DNA of 21,985 bases, from positions 1 to 21,985 of the forward strand of contig JAMWZF010000010.1 of assembly GCA_024304875.1 (NCBI GenBank), written 5' to 3'. Numbering within the stretch: the stretch's first letter is position 1; every line of letters begins with the position of its first letter. Below are positions 1-10,614 of this stretch, in pieces. Below the pieces are notes generated by a model. That model made no database searches and was not told the origin of the DNA. It saw only the letters and a list, made by a program, of their open reading frames with translations. Position numbers and translations under genes: made by a program. The stretch comes from Paracoccaceae bacterium. Lineage in GTDB: Bacteria > Pseudomonadota > Alphaproteobacteria > Rhodobacterales > Rhodobacteraceae.

Positions 1-4036
<4,036 letters not shown>

Positions 4037-4040
<4 letters not shown>

Positions 4041-4453
4041 GGCATGTCTCCTTCGGGAACAAAGGGGTTGTTGCTTTCATAGTCGGCCTTGCTGATCCGG
4101 TCCGGCACGCCGGCAAAGTCGAAGCCCGCCGGCTTGCGGTCGGCATAGACGACATGGGTCAGCTCGGCTCCGCCGGCGTTGTCGAAGAGGCCGGGGCAGA
4201 ATTCATGGGGGCCGTCGTCGTCCTTGAGCCAGAGGGACGACCCGCAGGTGTCGCACCAGGCGCGTTCGCTGAACGGCGTAGCGCGGTAGATCTTGACCGG
4301 GCCCGTCACGCGGGTCGCCCCCCTGGCGTCCAGACCCATCTGGATACCGCCGCCCCAGCGCTGGCAATTGGCGCAGAAGCAGGCACTCATCGTCCCGGCC
4401 AGACCCTCGGCCCGGATGCGGACGGCACCGCAGAGGCAACGGCCCTCGATCAT
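4037..4453 (-). CDS. GFA-family (DUF636, Mss4-like fold) zinc protein, copy 3
   Basis: This 138-residue protein belongs to the family named for glutathione-dependent formaldehyde-activating enzyme. All seven zinc-site cysteines of the family are present: C6-x-C8, C25-x-C27-x-x-C30 and C67-x-x-C70. No signal peptide is seen, so it is probably cytosolic. The start overlaps the stop of copy 2 by 4 bases (ATGA), and its own stop overlaps the gltB start in the same way. It is the most diverged of the three tandem copies: the short stretch after the last CxxC reads KDDDGPHEFCPGLFDN, and the C-terminus ends with an extra NNPFVPEGDMP tail. Many family members have no proven activity and the original enzyme assignment is disputed, so only family membership is claimed. 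A role in thiol or aldehyde adduct handling would be inference. Confidence 0.93.
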
Positions 4454-4860
4454 CCCTTCAGCTCCGATTCCGTCAGGCGCGGCCGGTCGCCGGCGTAGGC
4501 GAAACATCCCGTCATCGTGTCGACGAAGATCTCGCGCTCGAAGTCGAGGTCGGAGGCATCGTCGAGCAGGCCGACCGAGATGCTGTAGGCCCCGTCGTGG
4601 GGCCCGCCTCGGACCCGGTAGTAAAGGGTGCTGCCGCAACGTCCGCACCAGGTGCGCTCGGCCTTTTCGGAGGATTGCAACGCCCGTATTTGCGCCTCGC
4701 CCTGCCAGGTCACGCCCGTGGCGGGCACGTCGAAGTCCATGAAGGCCGACCCCGTCCACCGGCGGCACATCTCGCAATGACACGCGCCGAAGCGCACCGG
4801 TGGCTCCGCCAGCGTGAAGCGGACCGCGCCGCACATGCATTGTCCCGTGGTTCCGGCCAT
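4450..4860 (-). CDS. GFA-family (DUF636) zinc protein, copy 2
   Basis: This 136-residue protein is a paralog of the genes on each side. The cysteine set is complete: C8-x-C10, C27-x-C29-x-x-C32 (CHCEMC) and C72-x-x-C75 (CGRCGS). The family core is recognisable in GQCMCGAVRF, CHCEMCRRWTGSAF and the later VGLLDDASDLDFEREIFVD. The ATG at 4860 has a strong ribosome binding site (GGAGGAG, about 6 bases upstream), which supports this start. It follows copy 1 after 12 bases and overlaps copy 3 by 4 bases. It has no export signal. Its resemblance to copy 1 (both have the GLLDD...REIF block) points to duplication in place. The substrate is unknown. Confidence 0.94.
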   Translation of the reverse strand: MAGTTGQCMCGAVRFTLAEPPVRFGACHCEMCRRWTGSAFMDFDVPATGVTWQGEAQIRALQSSEKAERTWCGRCGSTLYYRVRGGPHDGAYSISVGLLDDASDLDFEREIFVDTMTGCFAYAGDRPRLTESELKG

Positions 4861-4872
4861 CGTCTTCTCCTC

Positions 4873-5289
4873 CTATCCGAACAGGGCGCGGGTCTGCGCC
4901 GCGGTCAGACGCTCGTGATCCCCGGCAAGGGACCAGCAGGCCGGTTTCTCGTCGGCGAAGATCTCGCGCTTGAGGGTCACGCCGCTCACGTCGTCGAGCA
5001 GGCCGATGGGCACCTCGTAGTTGCCCTTCCCGTCCAGACCCTTGTCGAAGCGATACCAGAGGGCCGATCCGCAATTCGTGCAGAACGACCGGCTGGCCCA
5101 GTCCGAGGACCGGAAGGTGCCGACCTTGTCCTCACCCTCGGTGATCTTCATCGCCGCCTCGGGCACGGTGATGCCGAAGAGGGCAGAGCCCGCCCATTGC
5201 TGACACTGCCTGCAGTGGCAGACGCCGAAGTTGCCCAGTTCCCTGGCCTCGAACTTCACCGCCCCGCAAAGACACTGGCCCTTCGGCAT
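4873..5289 (-). CDS. GFA-family (DUF636) zinc protein, copy 1
   Basis: This 138-residue protein is the first of three tandem GFA-type genes. It has C6-x-C8 (QCLCGAVKF), C24-x-C26-x-x-C29 (CHCRQCQQW) and C70-x-x-C73 (CTNCGSALW), the complete set of zinc ligands expected for the family. The start at 5289 is preceded by AGGAG about 9 bases away, lying in the 3' end of the upstream secreted-protein gene, whose stop is only 6 bases away. That spacing puts both families in one transcript. No signal peptide or membrane segment is present, so the product is probably cytosolic although its upstream neighbours are exported. Specific enzymatic activity cannot be read from the sequence. Confidence 0.94.
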   Translation of the reverse strand: MPKGQCLCGAVKFEARELGNFGVCHCRQCQQWAGSALFGITVPEAAMKITEGEDKVGTFRSSDWASRSFCTNCGSALWYRFDKGLDGKGNYEVPIGLLDDVSGVTLKREIFADEKPACWSLAGDHERLTAAQTRALFG

Positions 5290-5295
5290 CGTCCG

Positions 5296-5982
5296 CTACT
5301 CCTGCACGAACGACGCATCGGACACGCCGCAGTCGTAGATCGGCGTGTCGGCGAAGAAGCCGGGCTCGCCCGGCTGGATCAGCTGGACGGGGGTGTTGTC
5401 GCGCTCCTCTCCCGCCGTGCCGTCCTCGGCGATGGTGGTCGAGGTGCCAGGCAGGAACAGCCGCCACTCCTCCGAGACGTAGTTCACCCCTTCCGAGCGG
5501 GAGCGCCCCTCGGGGCCGTCCACCTCGGCGGTATAGGTCATGACCTGGAGCGGCACGCCGCTGATCTCGACCTCTTCGCCCGTCAGCACGTCGGCGCCGC
5601 GATAGCGGGTCTCGATTCCGTCCTGGTCGACGGTGGTGAAATCGTAGGTGTCGATTCCTGTCTCGAGCAGTTCGGTGAAATTCGCCGGATCCGGTGTCTC
5701 GCCCAGTGTGGTGCGGGTCTGGCTGAACAGGCTCAGGCTCTCGACCCACTCGGTCTCCTCGTTGATGCGGCTGGCAAAGACCGGGCCGTCCTCGATGAAG
5801 TCCACGCGCCACTGATGCCCCTCGGGGTCGCCCTCGCAGGTGTAGTGGTTCGACATCATGCAGCCGCGCTGCTGGACGGTCAGGAACCCCTCGCAGCCCT
5901 CGGGCGGGGTCCACTCCTGTGCCGCGGCGGCCATCGGTGCGAAACCGGGCGCCATCAGCGCCATTATTGCCAGTGCTCTCAT
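5296..5982 (-). CDS. Predicted secreted four-cysteine protein, tandem paralog 4
   Basis: I do not recognise this 228-residue family. A signal peptide is evident (hydrophobic residues about 2-20, AxA-type cleavage near AAAAQ, residues 19-22). The mature part has exactly four cysteines, C30, C41, C49 and C218, with spacing C-x10-C-x7-C followed by a C-terminal Cys. Blocks shared with the neighbours are LTVQQRGC, TCEGDPEGHQW, IDTYDFT, LTGEEVEISG and QPGEPGF. Two disulfides in the periplasm or outside are likely by inference. The ATG overlaps the stop of paralog 3 by 4 bases, and GGGAGG lies 6 bases upstream. The first GFA gene follows after 6 bases. The last residues differ from paralogs 1 and 3 (no VMMS motif after the final Cys). 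Confidence 0.88.
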   Translation of the reverse strand: MRALAIMALMAPGFAPMAAAAQEWTPPEGCEGFLTVQQRGCMMSNHYTCEGDPEGHQWRVDFIEDGPVFASRINEETEWVESLSLFSQTRTTLGETPDPANFTELLETGIDTYDFTTVDQDGIETRYRGADVLTGEEVEISGVPLQVMTYTAEVDGPEGRSRSEGVNYVSEEWRLFLPGTSTTIAEDGTAGEERDNTPVQLIQPGEPGFFADTPIYDCGVSDASFVQE

Positions 5983-6662
5983 TTCGAGCCTCCCTCGAAT
6001 CTCGACATCATCACTCCGCAGCCGTGCTTCGGCTGGGAGGACAGGAACCCGGGCTCACCGGGAAAGATGAATTCCACCGGCGTGCCGTCGCTCTCCCACG
6101 TCTCGTCGGAGGTCGTCGTCGTACCGGTGCCGGAAATGAACATCCGGAACTCGTCCGAGATGTATTCCCGCCCTTCGGACGACCACAGAAAGGTCCCGTC
6201 GGGGGTTGTCGCGGTGATTTCGTACTCGGTCTGGCGGAGATCTACGCCGTCGATGGTCACTGTCTCTCCGGTCAGCCGGTCCTGGCCGGCATAGCGGGTC
6301 GGACCGATCTCGGCCGACAGGGTCTGGAAGTCGTAGGTATCCGTCCCTGTGGCGATCAACTCGGTCATGCTGGCGCGGTCCGCAGGCGAACTCTCCAGCC
6401 GCTCCGAATGGCCCGACAGGACGTGGAAGCTCTCGATCCACTGCGTCTCGCGGTCGATCGCACCGGCATAGACCATGCCCTCTTCCGTCAGGTCGACCCG
6501 GCGCTGGTGTCCCTCGGGATCGCCCTCGCAGGTGAAATGGTGCGACACGCTGCAATCGCGGGCCTGGATGGTCAGATAGGCCTCGCAGCCCTGCGGCAGG
6601 TTGAAGGTGTCTTGCGCTGCGGCGGGCGCGGCGAGAAGCAGGAGGGAAAGGTGACGGATCAA
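5979..6662 (-). CDS. Predicted secreted four-cysteine protein, tandem paralog 3
   Basis: This 227-residue protein is from the same unrecognised family as its neighbours. The start codon is TTG at 6662, supported by the excellent ribosome binding site GGAGGTGAT just upstream and a 4-base overlap (TTGA) with the stop of paralog 2. A signal peptide covers residues 1-17 (LLLLAAPAAAQ). The four cysteines are C26, C37, C45 and C215, with the invariant C-x10-C-x7-C spacing. Shared blocks are QGCEAYLTIQ, TCEGDPEGHQ, TDTYDF, RLTGETVTIDG, PVEFIFPGEPGF and CGVMMS. It contains no other cysteine and no catalytic motif that I know. Paralogs 1 and 4 are its closest relatives by eye. Export and a disulfide-stabilised fold are inferred, and the function is unknown. 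Confidence 0.88.
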   Translation of the reverse strand: MIRHLSLLLLAAPAAAQDTFNLPQGCEAYLTIQARDCSVSHHFTCEGDPEGHQRRVDLTEEGMVYAGAIDRETQWIESFHVLSGHSERLESSPADRASMTELIATGTDTYDFQTLSAEIGPTRYAGQDRLTGETVTIDGVDLRQTEYEITATTPDGTFLWSSEGREYISDEFRMFISGTGTTTTSDETWESDGTPVEFIFPGEPGFLSSQPKHGCGVMMSRFEGGSK

Positions 6663-7297
6663 GAGATCACCTCCCCGCAGTCGTATTCTGGCGTCATCTC
6701 CATGAATCCGGGGTCTCCTTCGGTCAGGATCTCCACCGGTTCAGCGGTGCCTTCCATGCCGCTGCCCTGCCAGGCGCCGGGGATGGAGATCGGTCTGTCG
6801 CCCCAGAAGTACGCCGTTCCGGTCAGAGCGCGAACCTCGGCGCCTGCCGCATCGGTCACGATGTAGTCATAGGAGACCTCGCGCAGGGTCTCTCCGTCGA
6901 TGGTGACGGTGGCGCCCAGCGTGTTGGTGCCGGAGTAGCTCTCGGCGAACTGCCCGTCGCCGGACACCATCGTATAGGCATAGGCATCGGTGCCCTCGGA
7001 CAGGACGATCCGGTGATCCGACGGGTCCGGCGTGTCACCGGGCAGAAAGGTGAAGTTGGTCGGCAGGTGGGTCATGCGCAGCCACTGGCCGCCGGGGTCG
7101 CGTAGAGTGATCCAGTTGATCCCGTCCTCGGTGAGATCGGCGCTCGAATATCCCTCCTCATCCTTGCATTCCCAGTAAAGCGTCACAGTGCACTCGCGGT
7201 GCTGGACACTCAGTAGAGGGCTGCACCGGGCAGGCAGGACCAGCACCTCGGCCACGGCGGGCGCGGCGCTCAGGACGAGAGCGGCGGCGCGGATCAT
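6659..7297 (-). CDS. Predicted secreted four-cysteine protein, diverged tandem paralog 2
   Basis: This 212-residue protein is the most diverged of the four paralogs but keeps the defining pattern: C25, C36 and C44 (C-x10-C-x7-C) and a C-terminal C207. A short signal peptide ends near APAVA (residues 12-16). The CEGDP-GHQW block of the others is replaced by ECKDEEGYS, and the end is TEGDPGFMEMTPEYDCG, still recognisable against PGEPGF...YGC. TVTIDGETL is also kept. The ATG at 7297 overlaps the paralog 1 stop in ATGA and follows GGGAGG. The same reading frame stays open far upstream, but that extension lies inside paralog 1 and is rejected. The divergence suggests an older duplication or a changed partner; the function is unknown. 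Confidence 0.85.
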   Translation of the reverse strand: MIRAAALVLSAAPAVAEVLVLPARCSPLLSVQHRECTVTLYWECKDEEGYSSADLTEDGINWITLRDPGGQWLRMTHLPTNFTFLPGDTPDPSDHRIVLSEGTDAYAYTMVSGDGQFAESYSGTNTLGATVTIDGETLREVSYDYIVTDAAGAEVRALTGTAYFWGDRPISIPGAWQGSGMEGTAEPVEILTEGDPGFMEMTPEYDCGEVIS

Positions 7298-7995
7298 CGG
7301 CTGCCCTCCCACGAAGACATCATGACATCGCATCCGTACTTCGGCCGCGCGGCCAGGAACCCGGGCTCGCCCGGGTAGATGAACTCGACGGGAGAGGAAT
7401 CGCGCACCTGGTCGGGCGTGGACCGGTCCCAGGATTCTCCGAGGAAGAACGACCGGTGCGCTTCGCTCACGAACTGCCGGCCCGCCCGGCTGCGCAGGAC
7501 CGTGCCGTCCGGTGCGACCACGTCGTAGCCGTACTCGGTCGTCAGCAGCGGCTCTCCGTCGATGACGGTCTCCCCCGTGATCCGGTCGAAGCCGACGATC
7601 CGCTCGGGAACCATGTCGGCCTGGTCGGGGATCACGGTGAAGTCGTAGGTGTCGTAGCCTTCGGAAAACAGGACGGTCAGACTTTCCGGGTCGGGGGCCG
7701 GAACCTGCATGTCCTCGCGCCGGACAGGGTCGACGTAGTAGGTCGTAAGCCACTGGAATTCCGGGTCCACCTGCTTGACCTGGAACGGGCCGGTCTCTCC
7801 GAACAGGGCCACCCACTGGTGCCCGGCGGGGTCGCCCTCGCAGGTCCAGAGGTGAGTCATCAGGCATCCCCGGTTCTGGACGGTCAGCGTCCCCTCGCAG
7901 CCCTGAGGCGGCGAAAAGGTGCCCTGCGCCGCCGCCGGAAGGGCGGCCACGATCCCCGGGAGGACCGGGAGAAGGCGCAGGAGCGGTCTCGTCAC
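7294..7995 (-). CDS. Predicted secreted four-cysteine protein, tandem paralog 1
   Basis: This is the first of the four paralogs after gltD, 233 residues. The start is GTG at 7995, because the nearby ATG at 8000 meets a stop after two codons; a GGAG lies about 9 bases upstream. A signal peptide with a proline- and leucine-rich core ends at LPAAAQ (residues 19-24). The four cysteines C33, C44, C52 and C222 are the only ones in the protein. Conserved blocks are QGCEGTLTVQNRGC, TCEGDPAGHQW, YDTYDFT, RITGETVIDGEPL, PVEFIYPGEPGF and YGCDVMMSSWEG. The gene begins 27 bases after the gltD stop, so cotranscription is likely. I know no named domain that fits it. Confidence 0.87.
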   Translation of the reverse strand: MTRPLLRLLPVLPGIVAALPAAAQGTFSPPQGCEGTLTVQNRGCLMTHLWTCEGDPAGHQWVALFGETGPFQVKQVDPEFQWLTTYYVDPVRREDMQVPAPDPESLTVLFSEGYDTYDFTVIPDQADMVPERIVGFDRITGETVIDGEPLLTTEYGYDVVAPDGTVLRSRAGRQFVSEAHRSFFLGESWDRSTPDQVRDSSPVEFIYPGEPGFLAARPKYGCDVMMSSWEGSR

Positions 7996-8022
7996 GTCAT
8001 GGATCTCCGGTGGCGGAGGGCG

Positions 8023-9513
8023 TTACTCGGCGGCGACCTTTGCCACGCCGTCGAACTGTTTCAGCATCGCGTCGGCCGCCTCGCGCCCGTCCCGGATCGC
8101 CCAGACGACGAGGGACGCACCGCGCACGATGTCCCCGGCGGCATAGACGCCCGGCAGGTCGGTCGCGCCGGTGCCGAATTCGGCCTTCACGGTGCCCCAG
8201 CGGGTCACCGGAAGGTCCTCGCAGCCCCAGAGGGTCGGCAGGTCCTCGGGTTCGAAGCCCAGCGCCTTGATGACCAGGTCGGCGTCCTCGGTGTAGTCCG
8301 ATCCGTCGATCAACTCGGGGCTCTGGCGGCCGGTGGCATCCGGGGCGCCGAGGCGCATCTTCTGCACCATCACGCCCTTGACCGTGCCTTCGCCCGGCCC
8401 TTCCACGGCGACGCCGCCGACAGCGCCTTCGTGGCTGCCGCCGGCGGTGAAGCCCTTGGGCGAAGACAGCCAGACGAACTCGACGCCCTCTTCCTCGGCA
8501 TTGGCGGTCTCGCGCTGGGACCCCGGCATGTTGGCCCGGTCGCGGCGGTAGAGGCACTTCACGCTCTCGGCGCCCTGCCGGACGGCGGTGCGTACGCAGT
8601 CCATCGCGGTGTCGCCGCCGCCGATGACGACGACCTTCTTGCCCTTGGCGTTCAGCTCGCCGCTGTCGAACTCCGGCACCGTGTCACCGAAGTTGGACGC
8701 GCGGTTGGAGGCGGTCAGGTAGTCGATGGCGCGGACGATGCCGGTGCTGCCCGATCCGGGTCCTTCCAGCTCGCGCGACTTGTAGACGCCCGTGGCGATC
8801 AGCACGGCATTATGGGCCGAACGGATCTCGTCGAAGGTGATGTCGCGGCCGACGTCGCAGTCCATGCGGAAGGTCACGCCGCCGTCGGCGAGCTGATCCA
8901 TCCGCTTCATCACGATGTCCTTCTCCAGCTTGAAGCCGGGGATGCCGTAGGTCATCAGCCCGCCCCCGCGGTCATACCGGTCATAGACGGTGACCTGCAC
9001 GCCGGCGCGGCGCAGCCGGTCGGCGGCGGCAAGGCCCGCGGGCCCGGCGCCGATGATGCCGACGCTCTCCTCGCGCTCGGCCGCCGGGCGGATCGGCTTG
9101 ACCCAGCCTTTGTCCCAGGCCGTATCGGTGATGTACTTCTCGACCGAGCCGATGGTGACGGTGCCGTGGCCCGACTTCTCGATGACGCAGTTGCCCTCGC
9201 ACAAACGGTCCTGCGGGCAGATGCGGCCACAGATCTCGGGGAAGGTATTGGTGGCCTGGCTGATCTCGTAGGCCTCCTGCAACCGCCCCTCGGCGGTCAG
9301 GCGCAGCCAGTCCGGGATGTTGTTGTGCAGCGGGCAGTGGGTCTGGCAATAGGGCACGCCGCACTGGCTGCACCGGCCCGCCTGCTCGGCAGCCTTGGAA
9401 TCCGCGTACTCGGCGTAAATCTCGTGGAAGTCATCGCGGCGCAGGTCCGGAGGCCGCTTCTCGGGCATGTCCCGCGGTACGTCGACGAATTTGAGCATGG
9501 GCTGTTTGGCCAC
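8023..9513 (-). CDS. gltD: Glutamate synthase small subunit
   Basis: This is the beta subunit of NADPH-dependent glutamate synthase, which passes electrons from NADPH through FAD and Fe-S clusters to GltB. With the GTG start at 9513 it has 496 residues. That start is chosen because GGGAGG lies 7 bases upstream; an in-frame ATG at 9540 precedes the ribosome binding site and has no site of its own. The N-terminal [4Fe-4S] ligands are C48, C51, C56 and C60, then C95, C99, C105 and C109. The FAD motif GAGPAG is at 155-160 and a second Rossmann motif VVVIGGGDTAMD follows in the C-terminal half. The C-terminus has the usual AAGDIVRGASLVVWAI. It is the first gene of the unit that ends with gltB. Confidence 0.97.
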   Translation of the reverse strand: MAKQPMLKFVDVPRDMPEKRPPDLRRDDFHEIYAEYADSKAAEQAGRCSQCGVPYCQTHCPLHNNIPDWLRLTAEGRLQEAYEISQATNTFPEICGRICPQDRLCEGNCVIEKSGHGTVTIGSVEKYITDTAWDKGWVKPIRPAAEREESVGIIGAGPAGLAAADRLRRAGVQVTVYDRYDRGGGLMTYGIPGFKLEKDIVMKRMDQLADGGVTFRMDCDVGRDITFDEIRSAHNAVLIATGVYKSRELEGPGSGSTGIVRAIDYLTASNRASNFGDTVPEFDSGELNAKGKKVVVIGGGDTAMDCVRTAVRQGAESVKCLYRRDRANMPGSQRETANAEEEGVEFVWLSSPKGFTAGGSHEGAVGGVAVEGPGEGTVKGVMVQKMRLGAPDATGRQSPELIDGSDYTEDADLVIKALGFEPEDLPTLWGCEDLPVTRWGTVKAEFGTGATDLPGVYAAGDIVRGASLVVWAIRDGREAADAMLKQFDGVAKVAAE

Positions 9514-9590
9514 GATCAAGCCTCCCTCATGGATCGGCACGGTCTAAACCGGATCCGCAGGACATAAAAGGCAGAATTACTGACCTAAAT

Positions 9591-9637
9591 TGCAGATTTT
9601 TGACTGACAAATGCAAAATCTTTGCGCTGGCCCTGCA
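9591..9637. promoter_or_regulatory. Iterated TGCA sites in the gltD-uppP divergent region
   Basis: The 211-base gap between gltD and uppP is A+T-rich compared with everything around it. TGCA occurs at 9591, 9612 and 9634, that is every 21-22 bases (about two helical turns), each time followed by an A/T run. The middle copy lies in the inverted repeat GCAAA-ATC-TTTGC. A minus-strand TTGTCA (9605-9610) could be a -35 box for gltD, but the matching -10 is poor. I infer a multi-site regulator region for the glt unit; the regulator is not known. Confidence 0.35.
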
Positions 9638-9643
9638 AAAATG

Positions 9644-9658
9644 GGTCCGTTTCGGACC
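9644..9658. repeat. Perfect 6-bp inverted repeat upstream of uppP
   Basis: GGTCCG and CGGACC are separated by TTT. The site is 66 bases upstream of the uppP start codon. It may be an operator or a leader hairpin. It has no downstream T run, so it does not look like an intrinsic terminator. Confidence 0.4.
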
Positions 9659-9724
9659 TACATCCGGGATTCCGCCTGTCGCGAGCCCGCGATATGGTCC
9701 GCGCAAAAGCAGTCTGGCAGGTCC

Positions 9725-10528
9725 ATGCCCTTATTCCAACTTTTCCTCGTGGCGGTCATCCAGGGGATCACCGAGTTCCTGCCCGTGTCCTCCTCCGGGC
9801 ATCTGATCCTGCTGCCGCGTCTGAGCGGCCTTCAGGATCAGGGACAGGTGATCGACGTGGCGGTTCACGTCGGCACCCTTTTCGCGGTCATCCTGTACTT
9901 CTGGATCGACGTGCGCATGGCCCTCTTCGGCCTGATGCGGCTGGTGCGGGGCAAAGTGGATACCCAGGGCGCATTCCTCGCCCTCTGCCTCGTCATCGCG
10001 ACGGTCCCTGTGGTCATCGCGGGCCTCGTCCTCAATGTTACCGGCCTCGACGATGCGATGCGGTCCGTCGCCGTGATCGGCTGGACGATGATCCTGTTCG
10101 GGCTGGTGCTCTACTGGGCCGACCGGACCGGGCCCGAGGTGAGGACCGACCGGGAGTGGACCCTGCGGCATGCATTCACCATGGGGCTCTGGCAGGCGGT
10201 CGCCCTGGTTCCCGGCACGTCCCGCTCGGGCATCACGATCACCGCCGCGCGGAGGCTGGGCTACGACCGGCACGGCGCCGCCAAGCTGGCGATGCTGATG
10301 TCGATCCCGACGATTCTCGCCTCGGGCGTGCTGCTGGGGGCCGAAGTGGTGGTGACGGCGGACGCGCAGGCCGCGCGGGACGGGGCGATCGCGGCGCTCT
10401 TCGCGTTCCTGTCGGCCCTGTTGGCGCTGGCCGTCATGATGCGCCTCCTGCGCTCGGTCAGCTTCACGCCCTACGTGATCTACCGCTGCATCCTCGGGGT
10501 GATCCTGTTGTGGATCGCCTACGCTTGA
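9725..10528 (+). CDS. uppP: Undecaprenyl-diphosphatase (UppP/BacA)
   Basis: This integral membrane phosphatase recycles undecaprenyl diphosphate to the monophosphate carrier needed for peptidoglycan and other envelope polymers, and is associated with bacitracin tolerance. The 267-residue length is normal. The first signature, QGITEFLPVSSSGH, is at residues 13-26 with the catalytic-region Glu17 and Ser cluster. The second, PGTSRSG, is at 163-169 with Arg167. Several hydrophobic helices follow each motif. ATG at 9725 is chosen because the family begins right before this first motif; upstream in-frame codons back to 9611 are not homologous-looking. The ribosome binding site is weak (GGCAGG). It is divergent from gltD and converges on the NDUFA9-like gene. 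Confidence 0.95.
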   Translation: MPLFQLFLVAVIQGITEFLPVSSSGHLILLPRLSGLQDQGQVIDVAVHVGTLFAVILYFWIDVRMALFGLMRLVRGKVDTQGAFLALCLVIATVPVVIAGLVLNVTGLDDAMRSVAVIGWTMILFGLVLYWADRTGPEVRTDREWTLRHAFTMGLWQAVALVPGTSRSGITITAARRLGYDRHGAAKLAMLMSIPTILASGVLLGAEVVVTADAQAARDGAIAALFAFLSALLALAVMMRLLRSVSFTPYVIYRCILGVILLWIAYA

Positions 10529-10614
10529 CGGTCCTCGAAGATGGCGGAAGCGGTCGGCCAATCCTGCCCTGCCGCGGGCGCAGCAAGGACCGCCAGGGCA
10601 AGAGCCCTGCGCAT
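10519..10614 (-). CDS. Possible 31-residue secreted peptide
   Basis: A short frame begins with ATG overlapping the stop of the NDUFA9-like gene by one base (TGATG) and ends inside the uppP 3' end. Its N-terminus looks like a signal peptide (MRRALALAVLAAPAAGQ) followed by only 14 residues. Translational coupling would make expression plausible. Against it, the region also contains a perfect hairpin, CAGGGC-AAGA-GCCCTG (10594-10609), that may simply be the end of the transcript, and the mature peptide would be tiny. It may be a remnant of a longer exported protein. Confidence 0.3.
   Translation of the reverse strand: MRRALALAVLAAPAAGQDWPTASAIFEDRQA

Noticed and set aside
4597..6294. 565-codon plus-strand frame over GFA and paralog genes
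   Set aside because: Antisense to several overlapping genes with conserved cysteines; composition is typical of a G+C shadow.
6659..7867. 402-codon frame that extends paralog 2 upstream
   Set aside because: The extension is inside paralog 1 in another frame; the start at 7297 gives a signal peptide and the family pattern.
7456..9567. 703-codon plus-strand frame opposite gltD and paralog 1
   Set aside because: Shadow of gltD, which has complete cofactor motifs; no ribosome site or domain in the antisense product.
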